This document shows positions 6,796 to 13,017 of a stretch of DNA of 13,017 bases, piece by piece. A program made the position numbers and the translations under genes. Source of the DNA: Legionella genomosp. 1. GTDB lineage: Bacteria > Pseudomonadota > Gammaproteobacteria > Legionellales > Legionellaceae. The DNA is taken from NCBI GenBank assembly GCA_945901145.1, contig CAMDJY010000012.1, forward strand, positions 1 to 13,017. Direction: 5' to 3'. The stretch's first letter is position 1, and every line of letters begins with the position of its first letter. A model generated the notes under the pieces. That model had not been told where the DNA came from, made no database searches, and was given only the letters and a program-made list of their open reading frames with translations.

Positions 6796-7998
6796 ATGGA
6801 TGATCAAGCATCGATAAACCTTAAAGAACTGGCCGAACAAATTCGCGAAATCATTCGCTTATTAAAAAATGAAATATCAAGATCAGAATTAATTCAAACT
6901 TCAAGATTAGCCGATTCCAAACTATCTGACCTGGTTACAAATGCCGAGCAAGTATTAAATCTAGTTGACACACAAGTTGACACAAACAACGACACGCTCA
7001 TCGAGCAACTCACTGAATTATTACAACAGGATCAAGCCGGTCTTCATCAATATTTGCATATTTTTTTAATAAAAAATAAAAATACTAATTATGTCTATCT
7101 CATGCCTGAAGCATCAGAACCCACTGAAAACCAACAAAATCTAAATGAATTAAACACACAGGTCACTGTCTTAAATAACGAGATCCATGACCTTGAAAAA
7201 ATCATTTTTTATTCAAAAAACTTTATTCAACAACTGTCAAAAGATATATCAAAAATTGATGAGGAAATTGATGAGCAACAAAAAACGCTAGAAAACATAG
7301 GCAAAGCTATTTCAGCAAATACTGATAAGTTAAGTAAAGACATTAAAACAACACAAGAAAAATTAAGTCATCCTCTTAGGTTAGATTATTGGAAAACCCG
7401 TGGCAAAAAAGTTGAAGAAGGCAGAAAAAAGGCAGAAAACTTACAAAAAGAATTTGACGCCACCATGAACAACTTAGCAGAACTGAAAAAGTTAAAATTA
7501 AAAAAAATCAATTTGCAAGATCAAGCTCTTGGCACAATAAGTATCACTCAAAATAACATAAAAATCATCCGAAACGATTTGGACAATACAAAATTTAGTC
7601 TAGCCGCTCGCGAAGGTATCCACATACAAATCAAAAATTTAAACCAAAAAATTGATGATTATCAAAATCAAATAGAATCAATTAATCAAAGAATAGAAAC
7701 CGGCGGCCTGTTCTACAAATTCGTACAGTTTTTCTTAGCTTTTTTTACTCTCGATGACAAAAGCTCTAAAAAAAGAATTCATGCTACTCTTTCTGAATTA
7801 CATAATTCACTCGAAACACTGCAACCCTTGCAAAAAATAACCCTACCAAAAACTCCACCTCGAATCTCTGAACAAGACATGGAAGCCAATCAGGGATACA
7901 ATAACAATACAAACCCAATAGATATAAAGTCTGAATTAAAGAAAATAATACCTCGTCGTGAAAAAAATAAACCAACCAATCACAATACTCCAAAATAA
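6796..7998 (+). CDS. Unrecognised cysteine-free coiled-coil protein
   Basis: I do not recognise this 400-residue product. It has no signal peptide and no cysteine. Residues 10-75 form an amphipathic helical region. Long heptad-like Leu/Ile and Glu/Lys/Gln-rich stretches at about 110-192 and 205-302 suggest two coiled coils joined near HPLRLDYWK (192-200). A short hydrophobic aromatic segment follows, GLFYKFVQFFLAFFTL (304-319), perhaps membrane-associated. The tail (350-400) is Pro/Asn-rich, basic and probably disordered. The coding DNA is far more AT-rich than its neighbours (row 7201-7260 has 11 G+C of 60, against 31 in row 5041-5100). ATG 6796 is the only plausible start, because an in-frame TAG lies 13 bases before it and the next Met is residue 103. 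It lacks a good ribosome site; GGGGAG is 17 bases away. The 3' end overlaps aroE by 41 bases. It could be a structural, membrane-linked or secreted protein, and sequence alone does not decide. Confidence 0.75.
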   Translation: MDDQASINLKELAEQIREIIRLLKNEISRSELIQTSRLADSKLSDLVTNAEQVLNLVDTQVDTNNDTLIEQLTELLQQDQAGLHQYLHIFLIKNKNTNYVYLMPEASEPTENQQNLNELNTQVTVLNNEIHDLEKIIFYSKNFIQQLSKDISKIDEEIDEQQKTLENIGKAISANTDKLSKDIKTTQEKLSHPLRLDYWKTRGKKVEEGRKKAENLQKEFDATMNNLAELKKLKLKKINLQDQALGTISITQNNIKIIRNDLDNTKFSLAAREGIHIQIKNLNQKIDDYQNQIESINQRIETGGLFYKFVQFFLAFFTLDDKSSKKRIHATLSELHNSLETLQPLQKITLPKTPPRISEQDMEANQGYNNNTNPIDIKSELKKIIPRREKNKPTNHNTPK

Positions 7999-8797
7999 AA
8001 TTATCGGCTATCCGCTTGATCATTCACAAAGTCCACTGTTACATCGCACGATTTACCAATTATTAGGCTTAAACGCAGATTTTTCGACAATGCTGAGCCT
8101 CAATCTTGCGCATGCAATTGAAACCATTAAAGCCAACGCCACACCGCTTACTGCAGTGACGTTACCTCATAAAGAGGCAGTATTATCCTACCTTGATATT
8201 TGTAGTCCTGAAGTGGAAATCATAGGTTCAGCCAATACCCTGATACAACACGATAGAAAATTATTTGGCTATAATACTGATATTGATGGCCTTGCCTATG
8301 CTTTTAAAAATATTGCCATCGATAAGAAAAAAGCACTGATCATTGGTGCGGGGGGCGCTGCAAGAGCGATGGCATATTTCTTAAAAAAAAACCAAGCTGA
8401 GATATTCTATCTCAATCGAAGCGTCGATAAGGCGAATCAATTAGCGCAAATATTTGGTGGAACCGTTGTCAATCAACAACACATTCATCAGTTTGATTTG
8501 GATATTCTCATCAATACGACACCCATTGGCATGTATCCTAAGCATCAGGACACGCCATTGCCAAATTATCATTTTCAAGCAAAGCAAGTAGTCTTTGACA
8601 TGGTCTATCACCCAATGAGTACCAAATTTTTATTAGAAGCAAGCAAACAACAAGCAAAAATTCTATCTGGCTTAACTATGTTTATTGGCCAAGGATTAAA
8701 ACAAATTGAGTTATGGACTGGAAAATCTCTTGCAAATCCAAAATTAATCGATAAGCTCTATCGCGTGCTCATCAACCATCAACAAGGGAATCGATGA
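7958..8797 (+). CDS. aroE: Shikimate dehydrogenase AroE
   Basis: AroE reduces 3-dehydroshikimate to shikimate with NADPH in the route to chorismate. The 279-residue protein shows the substrate-binding DHSQSPLLH (21-29, S23 and S25), catalytic K72 in LPHKEAVL, D108 in GYNTDIDG, the Rossmann loop GAGGAARAM (130-138), the NADP-type NRSVDKA (153-159), NTTPIGMYP (186-194) and the C-terminal GLTMFIGQGLKQIELWTG. No ATG is available upstream of the first conserved residues, so GTG 7958 is taken as the start. This gives about nine more N-terminal residues than E. coli AroE and a 41-base overlap with the preceding gene. The ribosome site is weak. A run of nine A at 8383-8391 spans codons for LKKN. The stop overlaps the aroB ATG as ATGA. 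Confidence 0.94.
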   Translation: MKKINQPITILQNKIIGYPLDHSQSPLLHRTIYQLLGLNADFSTMLSLNLAHAIETIKANATPLTAVTLPHKEAVLSYLDICSPEVEIIGSANTLIQHDRKLFGYNTDIDGLAYAFKNIAIDKKKALIIGAGGAARAMAYFLKKNQAEIFYLNRSVDKANQLAQIFGGTVVNQQHIHQFDLDILINTTPIGMYPKHQDTPLPNYHFQAKQVVFDMVYHPMSTKFLLEASKQQAKILSGLTMFIGQGLKQIELWTGKSLANPKLIDKLYRVLINHQQGNR

Positions 8798-9849
8798 TAA
8801 TCAACGCACCTATCTTAGATCTTCACACGTGGCTGCCAGAAACGCATGACCAAGAAATTGTTATCATTACTGATCATAAAGTCAAACAACTCTATGCTTT
8901 GTTATTACAAAACGCGTTGCAAAACAGAGGCTACAACTGTTTATTGTTGTCTTTTCCTGCTGGAGAAAAATACAAAAATCATAAAACCAAACAGATGCTC
9001 GAAACAACCATGCTGCAACATCCGTGCCGAAGAGATTGTTTGATTTTAGCTTTGGGTGGTGGTGTCGTTGGCGATATTGCAGGCTTTATCGCAGCGACTT
9101 ATCATCGCGGCGTTGCTTATATCCAAATCCCTACGACCTTATTAGCCATGGTAGATAGCTCAATTGGTGGCAAAACAGGCATCAACACACCGCAGGGTAA
9201 AAATTTAATTGGTGCTATTTATCAGCCTCAACGGATCATTATTGATCTGCAGATGCTACAATCATTGCCCCAAAAACAGCTGATTAATGGTCTGATTGAA
9301 GCCGTTAAAATGTTTTTAACCCATGATGCAACAAACTTTCATCATTGTCATGATCACTTATCAAAAATTTTAAAAAAAGATCCAGTGATTCTGAACCAAA
9401 TGATTACTCAGGCCATTAAAATCAAAGCAGATATTGTGCGTCGAGATGAAACCGAGCAAGCAGAACGCGCTTTACTAAATTTTGGACATACCATTGGCCA
9501 CGCTTTAGAAAAAAGTTCTAATTATCGTTTACTTCATGGCTATGCCGTTGCTTATGGCATATTAGTAGAAGCAACGATTTCTATGCAATTAGGTCTATTA
9601 ACAAAACCTGAATTGTTGATTTTAAAAAACTTTTTCAAAAAAATCGGCATTCATGGCAAAGATTTGCAAAAATACGACATACACGCGATTATCAACGTCA
9701 TGCAATCTGACAAAAAAATTCGAGCAGGGCAAGTTCGCTTTGCTTTGCTCAGTGCGATTGGCCATGCATATTATGAAAATAATAACTATCTTCATCCGGT
9801 GGATGATCAACAAGTGATACAAGCATTCAAGCACTGCATCGAGGATTAA
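8794..9849 (+). CDS. aroB: 3-dehydroquinate synthase AroB
   Basis: AroB converts DAHP to 3-dehydroquinate, the second shikimate-pathway step, using NAD and a divalent metal. The 351 residues contain LALGGGVVGDIAGF (85-98), the IPTTLLAMVDSSIGGKTGIN block (112-131, K127), the metal-ligand E169 in NGLIEAVK, R225 followed by LLNFGHTIGHALE with H232 and H236, and H248. Around H248 the sequence is HGYAVAYG where most bacterial enzymes have HGEAVAIG, an unusual Glu-to-Tyr change at residue 250. The motif 'GLIEAVK' also departs slightly from the usual 'GxAEVIK'. The ATG at 8794 is preceded by AAGGGA and overlaps the aroE stop by four bases. Two bases separate its stop from aroC. The enzyme should be active, since the metal ligands and lysines are kept. 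Confidence 0.95.
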   Translation: MIINAPILDLHTWLPETHDQEIVIITDHKVKQLYALLLQNALQNRGYNCLLLSFPAGEKYKNHKTKQMLETTMLQHPCRRDCLILALGGGVVGDIAGFIAATYHRGVAYIQIPTTLLAMVDSSIGGKTGINTPQGKNLIGAIYQPQRIIIDLQMLQSLPQKQLINGLIEAVKMFLTHDATNFHHCHDHLSKILKKDPVILNQMITQAIKIKADIVRRDETEQAERALLNFGHTIGHALEKSSNYRLLHGYAVAYGILVEATISMQLGLLTKPELLILKNFFKKIGIHGKDLQKYDIHAIINVMQSDKKIRAGQVRFALLSAIGHAYYENNNYLHPVDDQQVIQAFKHCIED

Positions 9850-9851
9850 CT

Positions 9852-10928
9852 ATGGCGGGCAATACCTTTGGGACATTATTCAAAGTCACAACCTGCGGTG
9901 AATCTCATGGTGGAGCCGTTGGCGTCATCATCGATGGTTGCCCTGCGGGACTAGCAATTTGTGAACAAGAAATCCAGGTTGAACTTGATCGACGCAAACC
10001 CGGGCAAAACCACATCACCACACCGCGTCAAGAAGCGGATACCATTCATATTTTATCAGGCGTATTTGACGGACAAACCACTGGTACGCCAATCTTATTG
10101 CTTGCTTATAATACTGATATGCGACCTGAAGATTATCAAGAATTAAAAGATCTATACCGACCTTCTCACGCAGATTACACTTATATGATGAAATATGGCA
10201 GGCGTGATTATCACGGTGGTGGTCGTGCCAGCGCACGAGAGACTTTGGCGAGAGTCGCAGCGGGTGCTATTGCCAAAAAATATCTAAAAACCATCCTGAA
10301 TATTGAAATTATCAGTTATGTAGAACAAGTTGGCCACATTAAAACAACCATCGATCATCAAACTGTTACAGCTCAAAGCATAGACGCCAACATCATACGT
10401 TGCCCTGACCCTATGATCGCAGAACATATGATTCAATATATAGAAACCATAAAACGCGAAGGTGACTCGATTGGCGGAGTGATCAAAAGCGTGATTCGTC
10501 AAGTGATGCCTGGGTTAGGTGAACCGGTTTTTGATAAATTATCGGCTGATTTAGCTAAAGCCATGTTAAGTATCAATGCTGCCAAAGGTTTTGAAATTGG
10601 CTCTGGATTTGCAAGCATTGGCATGCGGGGATCAGAACACAATGACCCTATGATCATCAAAGATGGCAAGCCAAGCTTTAGCGCTAATCATGCAGGCGGG
10701 GTACTCGGGGGGATTTCTACCGGCGAAGACATCTATTTTAGAACGGCGTTTAAACCAGTATCTACCATCAAAAAACCTCAGAAAACCTTGAATCTTCAGC
10801 ATGAAGCACTCACCTTCGCTGCAAAAGGCAGGCATGATCCCTGCGTTCTCCCTCGTGCAGTGCCAATTGTTGATGCCATGGCGGCTTTGGTTATTTTAGA
10901 TCATTATCTAAGACATCGAGCTTATTGA
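9852..10928 (+). CDS. aroC: Chorismate synthase AroC
   Basis: AroC eliminates phosphate from 5-enolpyruvylshikimate-3-phosphate to give chorismate and needs reduced FMN. At 358 residues it has normal length. Diagnostic stretches are MAGNTFGTLFKVTTCGESHG with catalytic H19, DRRKPGQ (46-52), RPSHADYTYMMKYG with the second histidine H106, GGGRASARETLARVAAGA (122-139), and the later GGVLGGISTGEDI and KGRHDPCVLPRAVPIVDAMAALV. The ATG has GAGG about seven bases upstream, in the end of aroB, and follows the aroB stop after two bases. It completes an aroE-aroB-aroC run. Its TGA stop lies inside the -35 element of the next transcription unit. Confidence 0.97.
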   Translation: MAGNTFGTLFKVTTCGESHGGAVGVIIDGCPAGLAICEQEIQVELDRRKPGQNHITTPRQEADTIHILSGVFDGQTTGTPILLLAYNTDMRPEDYQELKDLYRPSHADYTYMMKYGRRDYHGGGRASARETLARVAAGAIAKKYLKTILNIEIISYVEQVGHIKTTIDHQTVTAQSIDANIIRCPDPMIAEHMIQYIETIKREGDSIGGVIKSVIRQVMPGLGEPVFDKLSADLAKAMLSINAAKGFEIGSGFASIGMRGSEHNDPMIIKDGKPSFSANHAGGVLGGISTGEDIYFRTAFKPVSTIKKPQKTLNLQHEALTFAAKGRHDPCVLPRAVPIVDAMAALVILDHYLRHRAY

Positions 10929-10952
10929 CACCCACCGGCTTCTATTTATAAT
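10925..10952 (+). promoter_or_regulatory. Full-consensus sigma70-type promoter for the phosphatase-nnrD-hemH unit
   Basis: The -35 TTGACA (10925-10930) and the -10 TATAAT (10947-10952) are both perfect matches, with a 16-base spacer. Initiation is expected near 10959, about 25 bases before the phosphatase ATG. The -35 overlaps the aroC stop codon. The -10 lies in a perfect 13-base palindrome, CTATT-TAT-AATAG (10942-10954), which could be an operator or chance. Confidence 0.75.
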
Positions 10953-10983
10953 AGTGGACCCTGATATCGTTTGAAGATCAACT

Positions 10984-11661
10984 ATGAAAAATCTCAATAT
11001 GCTTACCAATACATTATTTGCCATCAGTTGTACTTTAATCCTCAGCTCAAAATCATTTGCAGAGCCTATGAATATTGGACAGCTCAAAACCGAACTGCGG
11101 ACTTATCAAGCTTCTGGTACGTATAATCAAGAATTAACTCAAGTCATCAATGATGCAAAAACTTATATTGCAAAACAAGTTGCTGCCAATCAACAAGCCA
11201 ACCCTAAGAAAAAATTGGCAATTGTTTTAGACATCGATGAGACCAGTTTATCGAATTACAATCAAATCGCCCAGAGTGATTTTTGTAATAATAACGATCA
11301 AATCGATGCACAACTCAGTAAAGCCAGTGATCCTGTCATTCAACCCACGCTCGAACTGTACCAAGACGCAATCAAACAAGGTGTTTATGTGTTTTTCGTC
11401 ACCGGCCGTTATGATAGCTTGACTGCTGAAACCATTAAAAACCTAAAAGCCGCAGGCTTTGAAGGTTGGACTGGGTTATATTTTCGACCAAAAACAGATA
11501 CACGAAATTCCGTCGTGCCCTATAAAACACAAGCGCGCACTGCGATTGAACAAGCTGGCTATACGATTATTGCCTCTATCGGTGATCAAGAAAGTGACTT
11601 GGCCGGTGGACATGCTGCGCAAACATTTAAAGTCCCCAACCCCTATTACTACCTTCCATAA
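10984..11661 (+). CDS. Exported HAD-superfamily acid phosphatase (class B-like, subfamily IIIB)
   Basis: This is a 225-residue phosphatase of the acid phosphatase B / HAD IIIB family, predicted to act outside the cytoplasm. The N-terminus is a Sec signal peptide: a lysine near the start, hydrophobic residues 7-20, and likely cleavage after SFA (26) before EP. HAD motifs follow in order: DIDET with nucleophile D83 and general acid D85, motif II FFVTGR (137-142), lysine K181 in VVPYKTQAR, and motif IV GDQESD with D201 and D205. Such enzymes release phosphate from nucleotides and small phosphomonoesters; the exact substrate is not readable here. C16 lies in a weak lipobox-like AISC, but the hydrophobic stretch before it is too short for a convincing lipoprotein. 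A consensus promoter lies upstream and the next gene begins 24 bases downstream. Confidence 0.88.
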   Translation: MKNLNMLTNTLFAISCTLILSSKSFAEPMNIGQLKTELRTYQASGTYNQELTQVINDAKTYIAKQVAANQQANPKKKLAIVLDIDETSLSNYNQIAQSDFCNNNDQIDAQLSKASDPVIQPTLELYQDAIKQGVYVFFVTGRYDSLTAETIKNLKAAGFEGWTGLYFRPKTDTRNSVVPYKTQARTAIEQAGYTIIASIGDQESDLAGGHAAQTFKVPNPYYYLP

Positions 11662-11685
11662 CAGCATGATGCAATAGGAGCACGT

Positions 11686-12555
11686 ATGTCTTTGTCTGAG
11701 CAGTCATTGTCGCTAGAAGAAGTGCATCGATTACTTCCACCACGTGCCTATGATGCGCATAAACATCTTTTTGGACATGTTGTCGTTGTTGGCGGAGATT
11801 TTGGCATGCCAGGTTCAGTGCGTTTAGCAGGAGAAGGCGCTCTGCGTGTTGGGGCCGGATTAGTCAGTGTCGTCACACATCAAGCGCATCTCAGTAGTGT
11901 CGTATCTGGTCGTCCCGAGCTCATGTGTTATGGGGTTGATTCATTAACCATCTCGATTGAATTACTGCCAACAAAATCTTCTATTATGAAAGCCTCTGCG
12001 GTAGTATTAGGTCCAGGATTAGGGCAAACCAGCTGGTCAAAACAGATATTTGATGCAGCGCTTGCCGCGCCACCAATCCCCCTCGTCGTTGATGCAGACG
12101 CGCTCAATTGGCTATCACGCACCAAAGAGATTCCACCTCGTGATAATTGGGTGCTCACCCCGCATCCAGGGGAAGCCGCGCGCTTATTAAAAATCAAGCC
12201 CGAAGAAGTACAAGCTGACCGGAAAAAAGCGGCTTTGGCTTTACAAAAACAATACGGTGGTGTCGTTGTGTTAAAAGGCGCGCAAACTCTGGTTGTTGCT
12301 GAAAATCAGCAGATTTATACTTGTCTGGCAGGTAACCCAGGTATGGCAAGTGCTGGCATGGGTGATCTCCTTTCTGGAATCATTGCCGGCCTGATTGGAG
12401 AAGGCTTAACGCCTTGGCAGGCTGCTGCTGCAGGTGTATTCATTCATGCAACAGCCGGCGACAGAGTTGCCGCGAAGCAAGGCGAACGAGGTCTATTAGC
12501 CAGTGATTTACTTGCCGAAATACCGTTAATTCTCAACAATAAACTGCACTCATAA
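11686..12555 (+). CDS. nnrD: ADP-dependent (S)-NAD(P)H-hydrate dehydratase
   Basis: NnrD repairs damaged NADH and NADPH: it dehydrates the S-hydrate form using ADP (ATP in eukaryotes) and has a ribokinase-like fold. The 289 residues cover only the dehydratase domain. Motifs include HVVVVGGDFGMPGSVRLAGEGALRVGAG (31-58), VLGPGLGQ (107-114), VVDADALNWL (134-143), LTPHPGEAARLL (157-168), VVLKGAQT and NPGMASAGMGDLLSGIIAG (217-235) with catalytic D227. Many bacteria encode a fused epimerase-dehydratase of about 500 residues. Here there is no epimerase domain and none is encoded next door, so the epimerase must lie elsewhere or be missing. ATG 11686 has AGGAG seven bases upstream. The gene probably shares a transcript with the phosphatase and hemH. 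Confidence 0.93.
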   Translation: MSLSEQSLSLEEVHRLLPPRAYDAHKHLFGHVVVVGGDFGMPGSVRLAGEGALRVGAGLVSVVTHQAHLSSVVSGRPELMCYGVDSLTISIELLPTKSSIMKASAVVLGPGLGQTSWSKQIFDAALAAPPIPLVVDADALNWLSRTKEIPPRDNWVLTPHPGEAARLLKIKPEEVQADRKKAALALQKQYGGVVVLKGAQTLVVAENQQIYTCLAGNPGMASAGMGDLLSGIIAGLIGEGLTPWQAAAAGVFIHATAGDRVAAKQGERGLLASDLLAEIPLILNNKLHS

Positions 12556-12564
12556 TGGTATCTC

Positions 12565-13017
12565 ATGAAAAAAGGGCTATTACTCATCAATCTGGGAACC
12601 CCAGAAGCGCCTAAAGTTTCCTCAGTTCGCAGCTATCTGGCAGAGTTCCTAGTTGATCGACGCGTGATTGAATTAAATGCATTGCTCAGATATGTGCTTG
12701 TCTATGGTTTGATTCTACCGCTTAGACCACGCAAAACGACAGAAGCCTATCGGTCCATCTGGACCGCTGAGGGATCGCCTTTATTAATATTAAGCCAACA
12801 ACTCACCAAAAAAGTACACGACGCAGTCAAAGACACCCATACTGTCGTTTTAGGCATGCGCTATGGCGAGCCTTCTTTACAGCATGCCCTAGCGCAATTA
12901 AAAAACCATGATGAAATAACTATCATACCGCTCTATCCACAGTACGCATCGTCTTCATCAGGCTCTGCGATTGAAGCGGTTTTAACTATCATGCGTTCCT
13001 GGAAAATTTTACCGACG
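12565..13017 (+). CDS. hemH: Ferrochelatase HemH, 5' part only (cut by window edge)
   Basis: HemH inserts ferrous iron into protoporphyrin IX, the last step of protohaem synthesis. The 151 residues in view begin MKKGLLLINLGTPEAP and include SVRSYLAEFLVDRRVIE, ILPLRPRKTTEAYRSIW, EGSPLL, VLGMRYGEPS and IPLYPQYASSSSGSA, all standard for the N-terminal half of the family. The catalytic histidine and glutamate region of the C-terminal half is outside the window. The ATG at 12565 lies nine bases after the nnrD stop with no strong ribosome site. An ATG overlapping the nnrD stop (TAATG) is in another frame and is not the start. Confidence 0.95.
   Translation, partial: MKKGLLLINLGTPEAPKVSSVRSYLAEFLVDRRVIELNALLRYVLVYGLILPLRPRKTTEAYRSIWTAEGSPLLILSQQLTKKVHDAVKDTHTVVLGMRYGEPSLQHALAQLKNHDEITIIPLYPQYASSSSGSAIEAVLTIMRSWKILPT

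Noticed and set aside
6964..6985. Imperfect 12-base tandem repeat with two TTGACA hexamers inside the coiled-coil gene
   Set aside because: It encodes the short repeat VDTQVDT within an uninterrupted frame, and I see no matching -10 at proper spacing, so it is not called as a promoter or a repeat element.
10929..10983. Possible terminator after aroC
   Set aside because: The only inverted repeat is AT-rich, short and without a T tract. It coincides with the -10 of a consensus promoter.
10984..11031. Lipoprotein signal in the phosphatase (C16)
   Set aside because: The AISC box is weak and the hydrophobic stretch before it is too short. A standard signal peptide with cleavage after SFA fits better.
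12554..12556. ATG overlapping the nnrD stop as the hemH start
   Set aside because: It is in a different frame from the conserved ferrochelatase sequence, which begins at ATG 12565.
1..13017. Mobile elements, CRISPR arrays, tRNA or rRNA genes, toxin-antitoxin pairs
   Set aside because: No transposase or integrase motifs, regularly spaced repeats, tRNA-like folds or small toxin-antitoxin gene pairs were found. The DNA is almost fully accounted for by housekeeping genes.

Overview
The window reads as chromosomal housekeeping DNA of a low-to-moderate GC gammaproteobacterium. The SUF regulator family, the EpmA sequence (close to the E. coli enzyme in the stretches I recall) and the class B-type acid phosphatase would fit a Legionellales-like host, but nothing here fixes the genus. 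There are no tRNA or rRNA genes, insertion sequences, CRISPR arrays or phage genes, and no gene-free stretch reaches 300 bases. The longest gap, 6647-6795, is a divergent promoter region.

Left half (1-6646, minus strand): one compact operon, read right to left. It encodes an Rrf2-family Fe-S-sensing regulator, then SufB, SufC, SufD, SufS, SufU and SufT, and ends with the start of epmA, the EF-P beta-lysine ligase, which runs off the left edge. All junctions are overlaps of 1-7 bases or gaps of 1-4 bases, which suggests translational coupling. The scaffold is a SufU type, and neither sufE nor sufA is in the cluster. A good sigma70-type promoter (TTGCAA, 17 bases, TAGAAT) precedes the regulator. 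A perfect ACTA-AAA-TAGT palindrome matching the core of the IscR type 1 operator sits on its predicted transcription start, so autorepression is the obvious model.

Centre (6647-7998): the divergent region and, on the plus strand, a 400-residue cysteine-free coiled-coil protein that I do not recognise. It is much more AT-rich than its neighbours and is the main unknown of the window.

Right half (7958-13017, plus strand): shikimate-pathway genes aroE, aroB and aroC in tight succession. aroE overlaps the coiled-coil gene by 41 bases. A consensus promoter (TTGACA, 16 bases, TATAAT) overlaps the aroC stop codon and starts a second unit: an exported HAD-type acid phosphatase, a stand-alone NAD(P)H-hydrate dehydratase (nnrD), and the 5' part of ferrochelatase (hemH), cut by the right edge.

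Functionally the window combines Fe-S cluster assembly, EF-P modification (the lysine aminomutase EpmB that supplies EpmA is itself an Fe-S enzyme), chorismate synthesis, nicotinamide-cofactor repair and the last step of haem synthesis. I see no clear new multi-gene system. The best leads are the unknown coiled-coil gene with its overlap into aroE, the sufR-like operator, epmA attached to the suf operon, and the consensus promoter built over the aroC stop.
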